Origin: an uncultured Pelagibacteraceae bacterium
Lineage (GTDB): Bacteria; Pseudomonadota; Alphaproteobacteria; Pelagibacterales; Pelagibacteraceae
Direction of reading: 5' to 3'
Length of the DNA: 64,000 nucleotides
Assembly: GCA_902588895.1 (NCBI GenBank)
Contig: CACIRC010000002.1
Coordinates: forward strand, 92,448-156,447
Part shown: positions 8,245 to 17,428 of the stretch, piece after piece
Layout: every line of letters begins with the position of its first letter
How positions within the stretch are numbered: the stretch's first letter is position 1
Position numbers and translations under genes: made by a program
Notes under the pieces: generated by a model
What the model was told of the DNA's origin: nothing
Databases searched by the model: none
Seen by the model: only the letters and a program-made list of their open reading frames with translations

Positions 8245-9921
8245 TTACGCTGACTTTTTCTTTGGAAATTTATAGATCTTCGCAACAATACCTTCGTTCT
8301 TCATAATCTCTGGTATCATTCCTTTGTCGTAATGTATGTCTATCGTCTTCTCTTGGTCGTGGTGTGAGATATACTTCATTTGTTTATTTGTTAATCCGGC
8401 GTCTTTTCCTAAAGTGACTAATGTCTTTCTTGCCATTCTAACAACGCCGTCTATCTTTAAATCTTGTCTCAATGTATTCCAACAGCCTTTAGTGGATCGT
8501 AGTCTAGTTAAATGAGATCTTATATATCCGGACTCTTGATTATTTAATCGCTGACTATCAATTCGTGTAGGACTAGGAAATAACCAAGGCACAAGTCTAT
8601 ATTGTTCATAGCCAGGTCTTTTGTAGATTGCTCTTATTTGGTCCAATAAATCTTTTACCGGTTCAGTAATAAATTTAATCTTACCTTTGTTTCTTCTCTT
8701 TGTAGTGCCTTTTCTGAATTGTATTTCTCCATAGATGTTTTCAATAGATCCGTCATCCTCCTGTACTTGGACCGGTGTATTATAAAATTTAATATCTTTT
8801 TTCTTTAGTTTAAAAACTTCTTCTTGTCTTTGTCCTAGTAAGAACACCATTTTAATATTCTCACTAGCAAACGGATAAGTCTCTGATAGTTCATCCAACT
8901 TATCAAATATCTTATTTAATTCTTCTACTGAAAATGCTTTGTCATTGTATTTAGAGTTAATCGCTTTCTCTGAATATTCTGTTGGTCTTTTAATCATCAC
9001 GGCTAGAGTAGGATCTAGACCTGGACTTTCTCCTAAATAACCTTGGTACGAGGCAAAGTTCCAAAGTGTTTTAATAGCTGTTAAGCAATTCTTTTTATAA
9101 GAATAACTAGGTTTATCTTTTAGATATTTATTTATTCTACCGGTGTTTAATTCATCTATAAATGTTTTACCAAGATCATTGTCATAGATAGCTGTCTCTC
9201 TGTTTAAGTTCTTTTTTGGATCTAGAATTATACCTTTACCTGACGGATACCATTGAAACAATTCATCCCAACTTTCAGGCGCCGGTTTTCGTTTAGCATA
9301 ATTAGGTCTAAATGTTATTCTTCCATTACCACTTTCATTGTCAGAGTAGGAGAGGAACCTGGATCTTTTGTTATAACCTATAAGAAATCTAGATTGTTCA
9401 CGAATAGATTTAGCGCAAAGTGTACCTTCTGCTTTGATCTTTGGCATATTAGCTTTCATCAATTCAACAATAACTTCATTAATTGTCTTACGCTCTGCCT
9501 GGATATACTCCTCTGATTTGATTAATCTTTCTTTATCTGCTTTTTCTTTACGCTCTGTTTCATTTGGATTTTTAACCCAATGACCTTTGTCGTTAGTGTG
9601 GGATCTTATTATTGGATGTAGCTTATCTTCAACATCATTCACTCCCCAAGAACCAGGCACAAACTTACCAACAGAATAATAATCATTCTTGCTGTTGAAC
9701 CAGAAGGACAGCCAGAAATACTTTGATCCTGTATCTCTGTGGATACAAAGTTTTAATCCTTTTAAGATTGATCTCTTTGGTACATCAAAAGGAATTAATA
9801 TTTTTCTTCTTCCTTTTGTCTCTCCGGCTTTGTTAATGTAAGTCCATTCCAACTCATTTGTCTTAACAGCCTCAATGCTCTTATTATCAAATTTAATATG
9901 TCTCAAGTTTCCTTTTTTCAT
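8245..9921 (-). CDS. int: Tyrosine recombinase / phage integrase
   Basis: 558 aa; VFLLGQRQEEVFKLKKKDI, MARKTLVTLGKDAGLTNKQMKYISHHDQEKTIDIHYDKG (catalytic R...H-x-x-R-like/H...Y region). Confidence 0.88.
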   Translation of the reverse strand: MKKGNLRHIKFDNKSIEAVKTNELEWTYINKAGETKGRRKILIPFDVPKRSILKGLKLCIHRDTGSKYFWLSFWFNSKNDYYSVGKFVPGSWGVNDVEDKLHPIIRSHTNDKGHWVKNPNETERKEKADKERLIKSEEYIQAERKTINEVIVELMKANMPKIKAEGTLCAKSIREQSRFLIGYNKRSRFLSYSDNESGNGRITFRPNYAKRKPAPESWDELFQWYPSGKGIILDPKKNLNRETAIYDNDLGKTFIDELNTGRINKYLKDKPSYSYKKNCLTAIKTLWNFASYQGYLGESPGLDPTLAVMIKRPTEYSEKAINSKYNDKAFSVEELNKIFDKLDELSETYPFASENIKMVFLLGQRQEEVFKLKKKDIKFYNTPVQVQEDDGSIENIYGEIQFRKGTTKRRNKGKIKFITEPVKDLLDQIRAIYKRPGYEQYRLVPWLFPSPTRIDSQRLNNQESGYIRSHLTRLRSTKGCWNTLRQDLKIDGVVRMARKTLVTLGKDAGLTNKQMKYISHHDQEKTIDIHYDKGMIPEIMKNEGIVAKIYKFPKKKSA

Positions 9922-9947
9922 TCTGTCTCAAGTTTGCTACCAAGTTT
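9900..9947 (+). repeat. Arm-type repeats, right end of element 1
   Basis: gtctcaagttt at 9900-9910 and gtctcaagttt gctaccaagttt at 9925-9947. Confidence 0.7.
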
Positions 9948-10063
9948 GTGTGGACCTGGTATCATTCGTAAATAAGCCTGATTAAACTTTAAATCAATAT
10001 CTAGTTAATCTTTGACTTGTTTTGTATGTTAAACGATTTGGAGGTAAAAGTGAATCCTAGGTA

Positions 10064-10111
10064 TTTCAAGACCGGTGCTTTCAACCGCTCAGCCATCTCT
10101 CCGTGAGCAAG
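10064..10111. repeat. att core copy 2 (tRNA-Ser 5'-half remnant)
   Basis: Same 48 bp as copy 1 with one A-to-G change (aaccGctc). Confidence 0.93.
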
Positions 10112-10113
10112 GT

Positions 10114-10142
10114 TTTATAAGTATAATTGTAAAATTCAACAA
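10114..10142 (-). promoter_or_regulatory. Displaced tRNA-Ser-type promoter pointing towards int
   Basis: Minus strand TTGTTG - 17 nt - TATAAA. Confidence 0.55.
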
Positions 10143-10178
10143 AAAAACAGAGCTGTTTTTTTTATAAATTTTAATGTC

Positions 10179-10200
10179 GCTTCAAGTTTACTTCAAGTTG
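10179..10200 (+). repeat. Arm-type tandem repeat, left end of element 2
   Basis: gcttcaagttt acttcaagttg, 11-bp period, starting 68 bp from core end 10111. Confidence 0.72.
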
Positions 10201-10238
10201 TCCTATAAAATCCTATAATCATTTGGTAAAGTATTACT

Positions 10239-12830
10239 ATGAAGCGTCTACTAGCATATCTGTTCATCGTTCTTGGTTTAGGGTTAATGTTTAATGTTAA
10301 TGCTAATTCATCAAAGTATTCTTATGACAAAAATTTTATATGTTTTCAAGATGTTGGTAATGGCACAGTATTTGTTGGAACAAGTAAATCTGGTTGGGCT
10401 ACAGAAGTAAATAATATAGAAAATTTATGTTCAATATTTGTATATGAGGACAAACATCCAAAAAAATATAAAGAGATCACAGATAAATGGCCTTATCTTC
10501 TTAAAATAAACTTAGGTAATCATAAAACACCTGTCGCTGAACAATATTTAAAATGGTGGAAACTAAGAGATAAGAAATTTTTAAAAATAAGTCATGGTAA
10601 GATATTATTAAAGGAAAAAACTAAAATTGTTAAAAATGAACCGAGCATAAAGAAAAAAATTGTTAAAAAAAGTAGTAACGATTGGAGAAAAAATTTAGCT
10701 GTTGAAGGGACAGTCTCCGAAAAGAAAAAAACTCTTCCAAAAAAAAATTTAAATAAAAATTTAAGTTTAAATGATTATACATTTTATGCCTTTGAGTATC
10801 CGAACTCTAATACTTTAAGTAGAATTTATGGAACAAGAACATATAACAATTCTGAAGCAATTTTACTTTTAGAAAATGGAGATTGTAAATTCGGATCAAG
10901 TTTAGATAAATTAATTGAAAACACAAAATATGAAACAAGTTTTGATTTGAAATGTAGCTATAGAGTGTTCAATAATAATATTCTTGCCAGAGTCCAAGAC
11001 AGAATAAATATTTCTATATATCCAAAAGAAATGAAAGTGAGAGGAATTAATTCTATAGGCAAAACTATAAGTAGAGTTACAGATCAAAATGAGACTTTAT
11101 ATCTCGCAAAAACTTATAAAGCTTCAAAATTAATTGCTCAAATAGGGGGTACTGAGAGTAAAACTAAAATTGCTAAGAATAAAACTAGTCAAACAAAAAA
11201 GATTGCAAGGAATAATAAAACAATAAATTATTCTGACGGTTCAAAATATATTGGTGAAACTCAAAATGGCAAACGTCATGGCCAAGGTATATTTAAGTGG
11301 TCTAATGGAGATGAATATGAGGGAAATTTTAAAAATGGTAAATTAGTTGGTCAGGGCACTTTTGTTTTTGCTGATAGTGGAAATAAGTACGTAGGAAATT
11401 TTAAAGATAATAAATTCAATGGGTCAGGTTATTTTGTTTTTGCTGATACAGGTGATGTAGTAGTTGGTATTTATAAAAATGGAAAAATAATTGATGGTGA
11501 TGCTGAAGTATATGATTCATCTGGAAAATATTCAAAAACATACGTTTATGGAAATTCTACTGTTATAAAACAAAAGAATGAATGGTTAAAAAAAAGAAAA
11601 AAAACTCTTGCTGAAGCTTTAGAAGAAAATAACTTAAAATTTGAAGATACAGAAACAGTCATTGTCAAAAAAGAACAAAAGAATAAAGAAAGTAAAAATA
11701 AAAAAGTAGCTAAAGTTTCTGAGGAAAATCAAAAAGAAATTAAGATTAAAACTAAGGAATTAGATACAGAAGGACCAAAAATATTAATTGCTGAAACCAT
11801 TACAGTTGATGACAGTAGTTATAGCTTAAAAGGAAAGGTTTCTGATGCAGGTTCAGATAAAATTTATTTAAAAATTGATGGACAAGATATTCCTTTGAAA
11901 AAAGGTAGTTTTAAGGTCGAACGTTATAGTCCTAATGATGAAGAAATTAAAATTGTTGCGATTGATAAGTGGGGCAATGAATCAACTAAAATGATAAAAG
12001 TCATAGTTGATATTAAAGAAGAAACTGTTGTTGAAAAATTAGAACCACTAAATCCATCCACTATTAGAGCCAAAAATTCAGGTGAGAAAGTTGCTCTTAT
12101 TATAGGTATCGAAAATTATATTGAAGCCCCAATAACAAAATTTGCAAACCTTGATGCTAAATATTTTTCAGACTATGCCAGAAAAGTTTTTGGAGTTAAG
12201 AAACAAAATATTAACTTATTAGTTGACGAAAATGCTACATTTGTAAAAACAAATAAAGCTTTAACACTCTGGTTGAAATCAAAAATTAAAGCCAATCAAA
12301 CAGATCTCATTATTTTCTTTGCTGGTCATGGATTGGCTTCAAGTAATGGAAAAGAACTTTATCTTCTTCCACAAGATAGTGATCCAGATTTATTAGATAT
12401 AACCGCTTTATCTCGAACAAAATTATTTCAAACAATACTTGAATTAAATCCGAAGACTGTAACTATGTTTTTAGATGCTTGTTATAGTGGTGTTTCAAGA
12501 GATGAGGAAATGCTTCTTGCATCAGCTAGACCGATACGAATTTTAACTAAGGAACAAGATGGTATACCAAATAATTTTACTATCTTTACTGCATCTCAAA
12601 ATGATCAAATTTCATCTGGATTAGAAGAAGCAAAGCACGGAATATTTTCATATTATTTAATGAAAGGTTTAGAAGGGAAGGCTGATAGCAATCAAGACAA
12701 AAAAATCACTAATGGTGAGTTGTTAGCTTATATGGATGAGAATGTATCTCAGAAGGCAGCAGAACAGGGTAGAGAGCAAAATCCATCTTTAGCTGGTGAT
12801 CCAGATAAGGTTTTAATTAGTTATAAATAA
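10239..12830 (+). CDS. Exported caspase-like protein 1: signal peptide, MORN repeats, Ig-like domain, C14 caspase domain
   Basis: 863 aa; YSDGSKYIGETQNGKRHGQGIFKWSNGDEYEGNFKNGKLVGQGTF (MORN), GKVSDAGSDKIYLKIDGQDI...AIDKWGNES (Ig-like), FFAGHGLAS and FLDACYSG (His/Cys dyad), ADSNQDKKITNGEL (EF-hand-like). Confidence 0.88.
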   Translation: MKRLLAYLFIVLGLGLMFNVNANSSKYSYDKNFICFQDVGNGTVFVGTSKSGWATEVNNIENLCSIFVYEDKHPKKYKEITDKWPYLLKINLGNHKTPVAEQYLKWWKLRDKKFLKISHGKILLKEKTKIVKNEPSIKKKIVKKSSNDWRKNLAVEGTVSEKKKTLPKKNLNKNLSLNDYTFYAFEYPNSNTLSRIYGTRTYNNSEAILLLENGDCKFGSSLDKLIENTKYETSFDLKCSYRVFNNNILARVQDRINISIYPKEMKVRGINSIGKTISRVTDQNETLYLAKTYKASKLIAQIGGTESKTKIAKNKTSQTKKIARNNKTINYSDGSKYIGETQNGKRHGQGIFKWSNGDEYEGNFKNGKLVGQGTFVFADSGNKYVGNFKDNKFNGSGYFVFADTGDVVVGIYKNGKIIDGDAEVYDSSGKYSKTYVYGNSTVIKQKNEWLKKRKKTLAEALEENNLKFEDTETVIVKKEQKNKESKNKKVAKVSEENQKEIKIKTKELDTEGPKILIAETITVDDSSYSLKGKVSDAGSDKIYLKIDGQDIPLKKGSFKVERYSPNDEEIKIVAIDKWGNESTKMIKVIVDIKEETVVEKLEPLNPSTIRAKNSGEKVALIIGIENYIEAPITKFANLDAKYFSDYARKVFGVKKQNINLLVDENATFVKTNKALTLWLKSKIKANQTDLIIFFAGHGLASSNGKELYLLPQDSDPDLLDITALSRTKLFQTILELNPKTVTMFLDACYSGVSRDEEMLLASARPIRILTKEQDGIPNNFTIFTASQNDQISSGLEEAKHGIFSYYLMKGLEGKADSNQDKKITNGELLAYMDENVSQKAAEQGREQNPSLAGDPDKVLISYK

Positions 12831-15029
12831 TGAAAAAATTTTTAGTATTACTTCTTTTAAGTTTTTTAGTTTTAATACCTAAGTCTTTTTCTAAAAACTA
12901 TGGTGAAGGTCAATTAATACTAAACGATAGTATTATTAAATATTTCCATGAATATTTAAAAGGCAAAGGGAACAAAAAACCAATGATATTCACTATTTCT
13001 ATTGATGGTAGTTATGCAACATATTGGTATTGCCCAGCTTCTCAATGCTCAGGCAACGATCCAGTTCAATTTATAAGAGCTTGCGAAAGAGATGCGGGAA
13101 TTGAATGTAAAATTTTTGCAAAAGGAAGATATATAAAATGGAAGAATGGTATTAATAAAGGAAAAGGGAAAGAGTCAAAAATTAATTCAAAACAAAGTTT
13201 TAGCGAACTTAAAGCACGATTAACAGAACTAGGTTTTGTAAATGACGGAGTTTCAAAAACTACAAAATCTTACTCAATCGATAATTCAGAATCAAAAAAA
13301 AAGGAACCTGTTAAAACAGCAAAAACTGTTAAAAAAGGTGACTTAAATGGTTTTATGAATGCTCTAGAAAAAGCAAAAAAATGCTGGATTAACAATAGAT
13401 GCTGATACTACTGCTAAACAATTTGGTTATAAAAATTTTGATGAATTCTTTATTCATTATAAATCTGAATATGAAATTGGAGACTTATCTGTTGAAGACG
13501 CAAAGGAATTTTTACTAGGAGCAGATAATACGGTTGATATTGTAGAGTCTCAAGAAAACTTAGATAAATTACACAATCTTATAATTAATGACAAATATTT
13601 TAGAAAAAGAACTAGCTATTTTAAAAAAAAATATAATGATAAACTAAAACTTTTAGTAGTTTACATGAACTATGAAAAGGAAATGTCGAAAATTACTAAA
13701 AACCCAAATCTTAAAAAAGTTGGTAGATTTGATTTTAGGTTTCGCTTTGGTGGATCGTTAAGTGGCATGAAGCCTTATGCCTTTGAAGACTGTGAAAAAA
13801 GTAGAAAAAAATATAAATTATCAGGAGGAGAATGTATTATTGTTGAAAGCAGAATAGGTGATAAATTCACAAATCTTCTTGAGCCAAGACTTAAAGATAA
13901 AAATAAGGAAAAGACCTTAGTTACTCAGAAAAAAATAAAAATTAATAAGAAATCTCTTGATAAAGATCCTCCTATTATTGTTATTAAAGATACTTTTAAT
14001 GTTAAAAGCTCAAACTTTGAGATAAGTGGCAAAGTTAGTGATGAAGGGTCTAAACTCGTCTACGTTAAGGTAGCAGGACAAGATATTCCTGTTAACAATG
14101 GAAAATTTAAAATTAAAAAATATAGCCCTTCAGATACTGAAATTAAGATCACAGCTATTGATGAATGGGGTAATGAGGCAACTAAAATAGTTAAAATTAT
14201 CATTAAAGAAGATCAAAATACAGCTAAGTTACTAGAGCCTTTAAATCCGTTAGCATTAAAAACAAAAGCTAATGAAAATAAATTAGCTCTAGTTATTGGA
14301 ATTGAAAATTATTCAGACCTAGTAAAAGCTACTTATGCAAATAATGATGCACAATATTTTAAAGAATACGCAAAGAATTCTTTAGGTGTTAAAAAGGAAA
14401 ATATTAAACTTTTAACAGATGAAAAAGCAACATTTATTGGAATAAATAAAGTTTTAAAAAAATGGTTAAAATCAAAAATTATTCCAAATAAGACTGAACT
14501 AGTAATTTTTTATGCAGGTCATGGTTTAGCAACTCAAGATGGAGATAAGCAAGATCTTTATTTGTTACCACAAGATGGTGATGCTGACTTATTATCAATA
14601 TCTTCTATTTCTAGGAATAGCTTTTTTGAGGAAATAAATAATTTAAATCCTAAATCGGTGACTATATTTTTTGATGCTTGCTATAGTGGAACTTCAAGAG
14701 ATAACAAATCTTTATTAGCTAGCTCTAGACCAATAAAAATTTTAAAAGAAACTGACAATAATATTCCAGAAAATTTCACAATCTTTAGTGCTTCGCAACT
14801 CAATCAAATATCTTCAGGTTTAAAAAATGGTGAGCATGGTATTTTTAGTTATTATCTAATGAAAGGTATGGAAGGTACGGCTGATATTAATAAAGATAAA
14901 AAAATTACCAATAATGAATTATTAAAATATTTAGATTTAAACGTTTCTAAGAGTGCTGCGGAATGGGGGCGAGAGCAAAATCCATCTCTTGCAGGAGATC
15001 CAGATAAGGTTTTGATAAGCTATAGATAA
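12830..15029 (+). pseudogene. Exported caspase-like protein 2, split by a single-base frameshift
   Basis: ORFs 12830..13405 (signal peptide) and 13665..15029 (Ig-like + C14, FYAGHGLAT, FFDACYSG) are joined by open reading in frame after A7 at 13375-13381: ...KNAGLTIDADTTAKQFGYKNFDEFF...LLVVYMNYEKE. Confidence 0.8.
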
Positions 15030-15376
15030 TGAAAAAAATCTGTAAGATAGTAGCTAATATTCTAATAATTAGCTTGCTTTCAGGATGTATTACTCCTGAG
15101 GAAAAAGCTCAACTCAAATTAGAGCAGCAAAGAAAAATAATCGAAGCAGATAACAATAAATGTATAGGTTATGGTTTTACTAAAGGCACTGATCAATTCT
15201 CAAACTGTATGATGCAACTAGACATTTCAAGAAAAGAGGAAGCAGCTTTAAAAAAAATACTAAGGTGTGAAAGAGCTAAACAAAGACAAGAAAATAAAAA
15301 AGGACCTAGTGCTAGTGGCTGGGGTGCAGTGTTGGAGGGTGCTCTTGATGGCTTAGAAGTTTCTGATTGTGATTAA
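15029..15376 (+). CDS. Small lipoprotein
   Basis: 115 aa; lipobox ILIISLLSGC; start overlaps the caspase 2 stop. Confidence 0.75.
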   Translation: MKKICKIVANILIISLLSGCITPEEKAQLKLEQQRKIIEADNNKCIGYGFTKGTDQFSNCMMQLDISRKEEAALKKILRCERAKQRQENKKGPSASGWGAVLEGALDGLEVSDCD

Positions 15377-15380
15377 AAAA

Positions 15381-16643
15381 TTAAGCTCCACTAAATTCAG
15401 CTACATATTGCTCAAGCTCTTTAAAAGCATCAGTATTTTTTAATTTATTAACTTCTGCTTTAACACTTAAACTATTATCTATTTCAGCAATAAAGTTTTT
15501 ATACGCAAGACTTACTGGGAACTCTATAACAACAAAAGTTCTATATTTACCATCTGCTATTGCTGCCATCTTTGTTTTGAAAATTTTGTAACCTCTAATA
15601 GTTGCATCTTTTACAACTACATTAGAAATTCTTTGCATTTCAGTTTTTAAAGTTAGATCTGCATCAACACCTGCTTCTTTAATAACTAAATTTGTTTTGC
15701 TACTAATTCGGTTTTGCATTTGTGTAGATAATTTAATTAGAGCATTTTCAACAGCTCTTTGTTCTGAATTATCTAAATCTGCTGAAATAGCACTTCCTCT
15801 TGCGTACATAATTGTTTCAGAGCTTGCAGGCATTGAAACATACCAATCAGGAATTTCAGCATTAATTTTTAATTCTTCTGCTTCTTTAAGTTTTTTTACT
15901 TCTTCAACTTGTTTTCTAAGGGCCGCTATATATTCATCTTCAGTGGTAAACTCATATTCTGACATTGGAGTTTCACCCATAAATAAAATTTCTTTTTTTA
16001 CTTTTTCAATAGCATCTAATCTTGTTTGTTTTCTTTCTTCTGCTTTTCTTTCCTCTTCTTCTTTTTTTTCTGCTTCAGCTTTTTCAGCTTTTCTTTTTTC
16101 TTTAATATCTTTTATTTGTTTTTTAAGAGCTTTTATATCTTCATCAGAGTCAATATCGCTAGTATCAATTATTGGTTCTTCACCCAAAGCTGCAAGCTCA
16201 TCTTTAAGCATTTCAACAGCAACTGCAATTTTTGCCTCTCTTTGTTTTTTCTCTTCTGCAGCTTTTTTCTTAGCTTTAACATCTTCAATTTGTTTTCTTA
16301 AAGCAATAATTTGTTCATCAGCTTCAATTTCTTTATTTTCTTTGCTTTCAACAGTTTCCCCTAAATCTTCTAATTCTTTATTAAGTTCAGCTTTTAATGC
16401 TTCGACTTTTTTTAATTTTTCTAATTGTAATTTTAATTCATCTATCCATTTTTGAAGAGAAGATAATAAATGCTTTCTTTTAACTGGTGTACCACCTAAA
16501 TCAGTAATTTCTTTTTTTAACTCTTTTATTATTTCTTTTTTTGAAAGGTGATTGTCAGCATACGAGTAATTTAAACTTGAAGTACTTAATATAAATACTG
16601 AAAAAATTACTATAAGTAATTTTGATATTTTTTTTGATATCAT
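15381..16643 (-). CDS. Exported coiled-coil repeat protein with LPP20-like C-terminal domain
   Basis: 420 aa; signal peptide; repeated L...LGE.P......I.ALRKQIE.VK units; EIPDWYVSMPASSETIMYARGSAISADL...EQRAVENALIKLS. Confidence 0.75.
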   Translation of the reverse strand: MISKKISKLLIVIFSVFILSTSSLNYSYADNHLSKKEIIKELKKEITDLGGTPVKRKHLLSSLQKWIDELKLQLEKLKKVEALKAELNKELEDLGETVESKENKEIEADEQIIALRKQIEDVKAKKKAAEEKKQREAKIAVAVEMLKDELAALGEEPIIDTSDIDSDEDIKALKKQIKDIKEKRKAEKAEAEKKEEEERKAEERKQTRLDAIEKVKKEILFMGETPMSEYEFTTEDEYIAALRKQVEEVKKLKEAEELKINAEIPDWYVSMPASSETIMYARGSAISADLDNSEQRAVENALIKLSTQMQNRISSKTNLVIKEAGVDADLTLKTEMQRISNVVVKDATIRGYKIFKTKMAAIADGKYRTFVVIEFPVSLAYKNFIAEIDNSLSVKAEVNKLKNTDAFKELEQYVAEFSGA

Positions 16644-17428
16644 TTAATTAACATATAACCAGAATAATGATTTTCCATCAAGATGTTTGTTTTTGTAAAT
16701 TCTCTTTTTAAACTCTCAATTTGTGAATAACTTTTCAGCCAATTAATATCTTTTTCTGAAGCTACAAATATTAAATATTCATCTACTTTATTTTCCTTTA
16801 TTTCTTCAGGAAAATAGGTCTCGTATTTTAATACCAACTGTCCTTCAATTAAATTATTTATATTTTTGTTATATTCTTTATTTGGAAATATTTTGGTAAT
16901 TATATTAAATTTCTTACCTCCATATGGAAGCCATTGAAAAATAGTCATATACATTTTTTTTGATGTATTTATTTCAATTTCCATGTTTTCACCTGATCGA
17001 AATATCTCTTGATTAAGTTTTACATCAAATTGAAACGTAGGATCCAAGTTTTTTTTTACTGGTTCAACATTTGCCCTGATAGTTACTTCACAGAAAAATA
17101 TTCCATCACTACCAAGCTCTTCTCCATAATTTGGTTTACCTAATCTTTTTGAAAAAGTGATTACTCCATTAAGTTCGAATAACGATAATTGATTTCTTTC
17201 ACACTCAAATTCACCATCAACCTCAGAACAATTGGACACAACATCAGATGATATAGTTTGGCCAATTGATTTTATTATTGCATTTTTTTTAGCTTTTTGT
17301 TCAGCAATTTTACAAGATTGATTTGGTGAAATATTACCTACATGTCTGTGTTTACCTTTTTCGGTAACTATTTCTGCTTTTAAAGGAGTTATTATCAATA
17401 AAAAAATTAAAATTAATTTCTTAATCAT
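16640..17428 (-). CDS. Exported DUF4384-like protein
   Basis: 262 aa; signal peptide; LNQEIFRSGENMEIEINTSKKMYMTIFQWLPYGG...IFPN; overlaps the next gene by 4 nt. Confidence 0.65.
   Translation of the reverse strand: MIKKLILIFLLIITPLKAEIVTEKGKHRHVGNISPNQSCKIAEQKAKKNAIIKSIGQTISSDVVSNCSEVDGEFECERNQLSLFELNGVITFSKRLGKPNYGEELGSDGIFFCEVTIRANVEPVKKNLDPTFQFDVKLNQEIFRSGENMEIEINTSKKMYMTIFQWLPYGGKKFNIITKIFPNKEYNKNINNLIEGQLVLKYETYFPEEIKENKVDEYLIFVASEKDINWLKSYSQIESLKREFTKTNILMENHYSGYMLIK

Larger units (their letters stand above)
1106..10111. mobile_element. Integrated element 1: satellite-like island with integrase and primase-helicase, no structural genes
   Basis: Bounded by att core copies 1 and 2; nearly all genes on minus strand in tight, often overlapping order; tyrosine recombinase at the right end; base composition looks less AT-rich than the flanks. 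Confidence 0.85.

Noticed and set aside
10064-10111. Second or third tRNA-Ser gene at att copies 2 and 3
   Set aside because: Only the 5' half up to the anticodon loop is present; no T arm or 3' acceptor strand follows.
1106-10111. Complete prophage
   Set aside because: No terminase, portal, capsid, tail or lysis gene recognised; satellite-like element fits better.
13375-13381. Programmed -1 frameshift producing full-length caspase 2
   Set aside because: The required shift is +1 (or -2), so a standard -1 heptamer mechanism does not fit; indel or phase variation is simpler.
15697-16455. Plus-strand ORFs 15697..16455 and 16026..16301
   Set aside because: Ser/Phe-rich antisense shadows of the LPP20-like coiled-coil gene.
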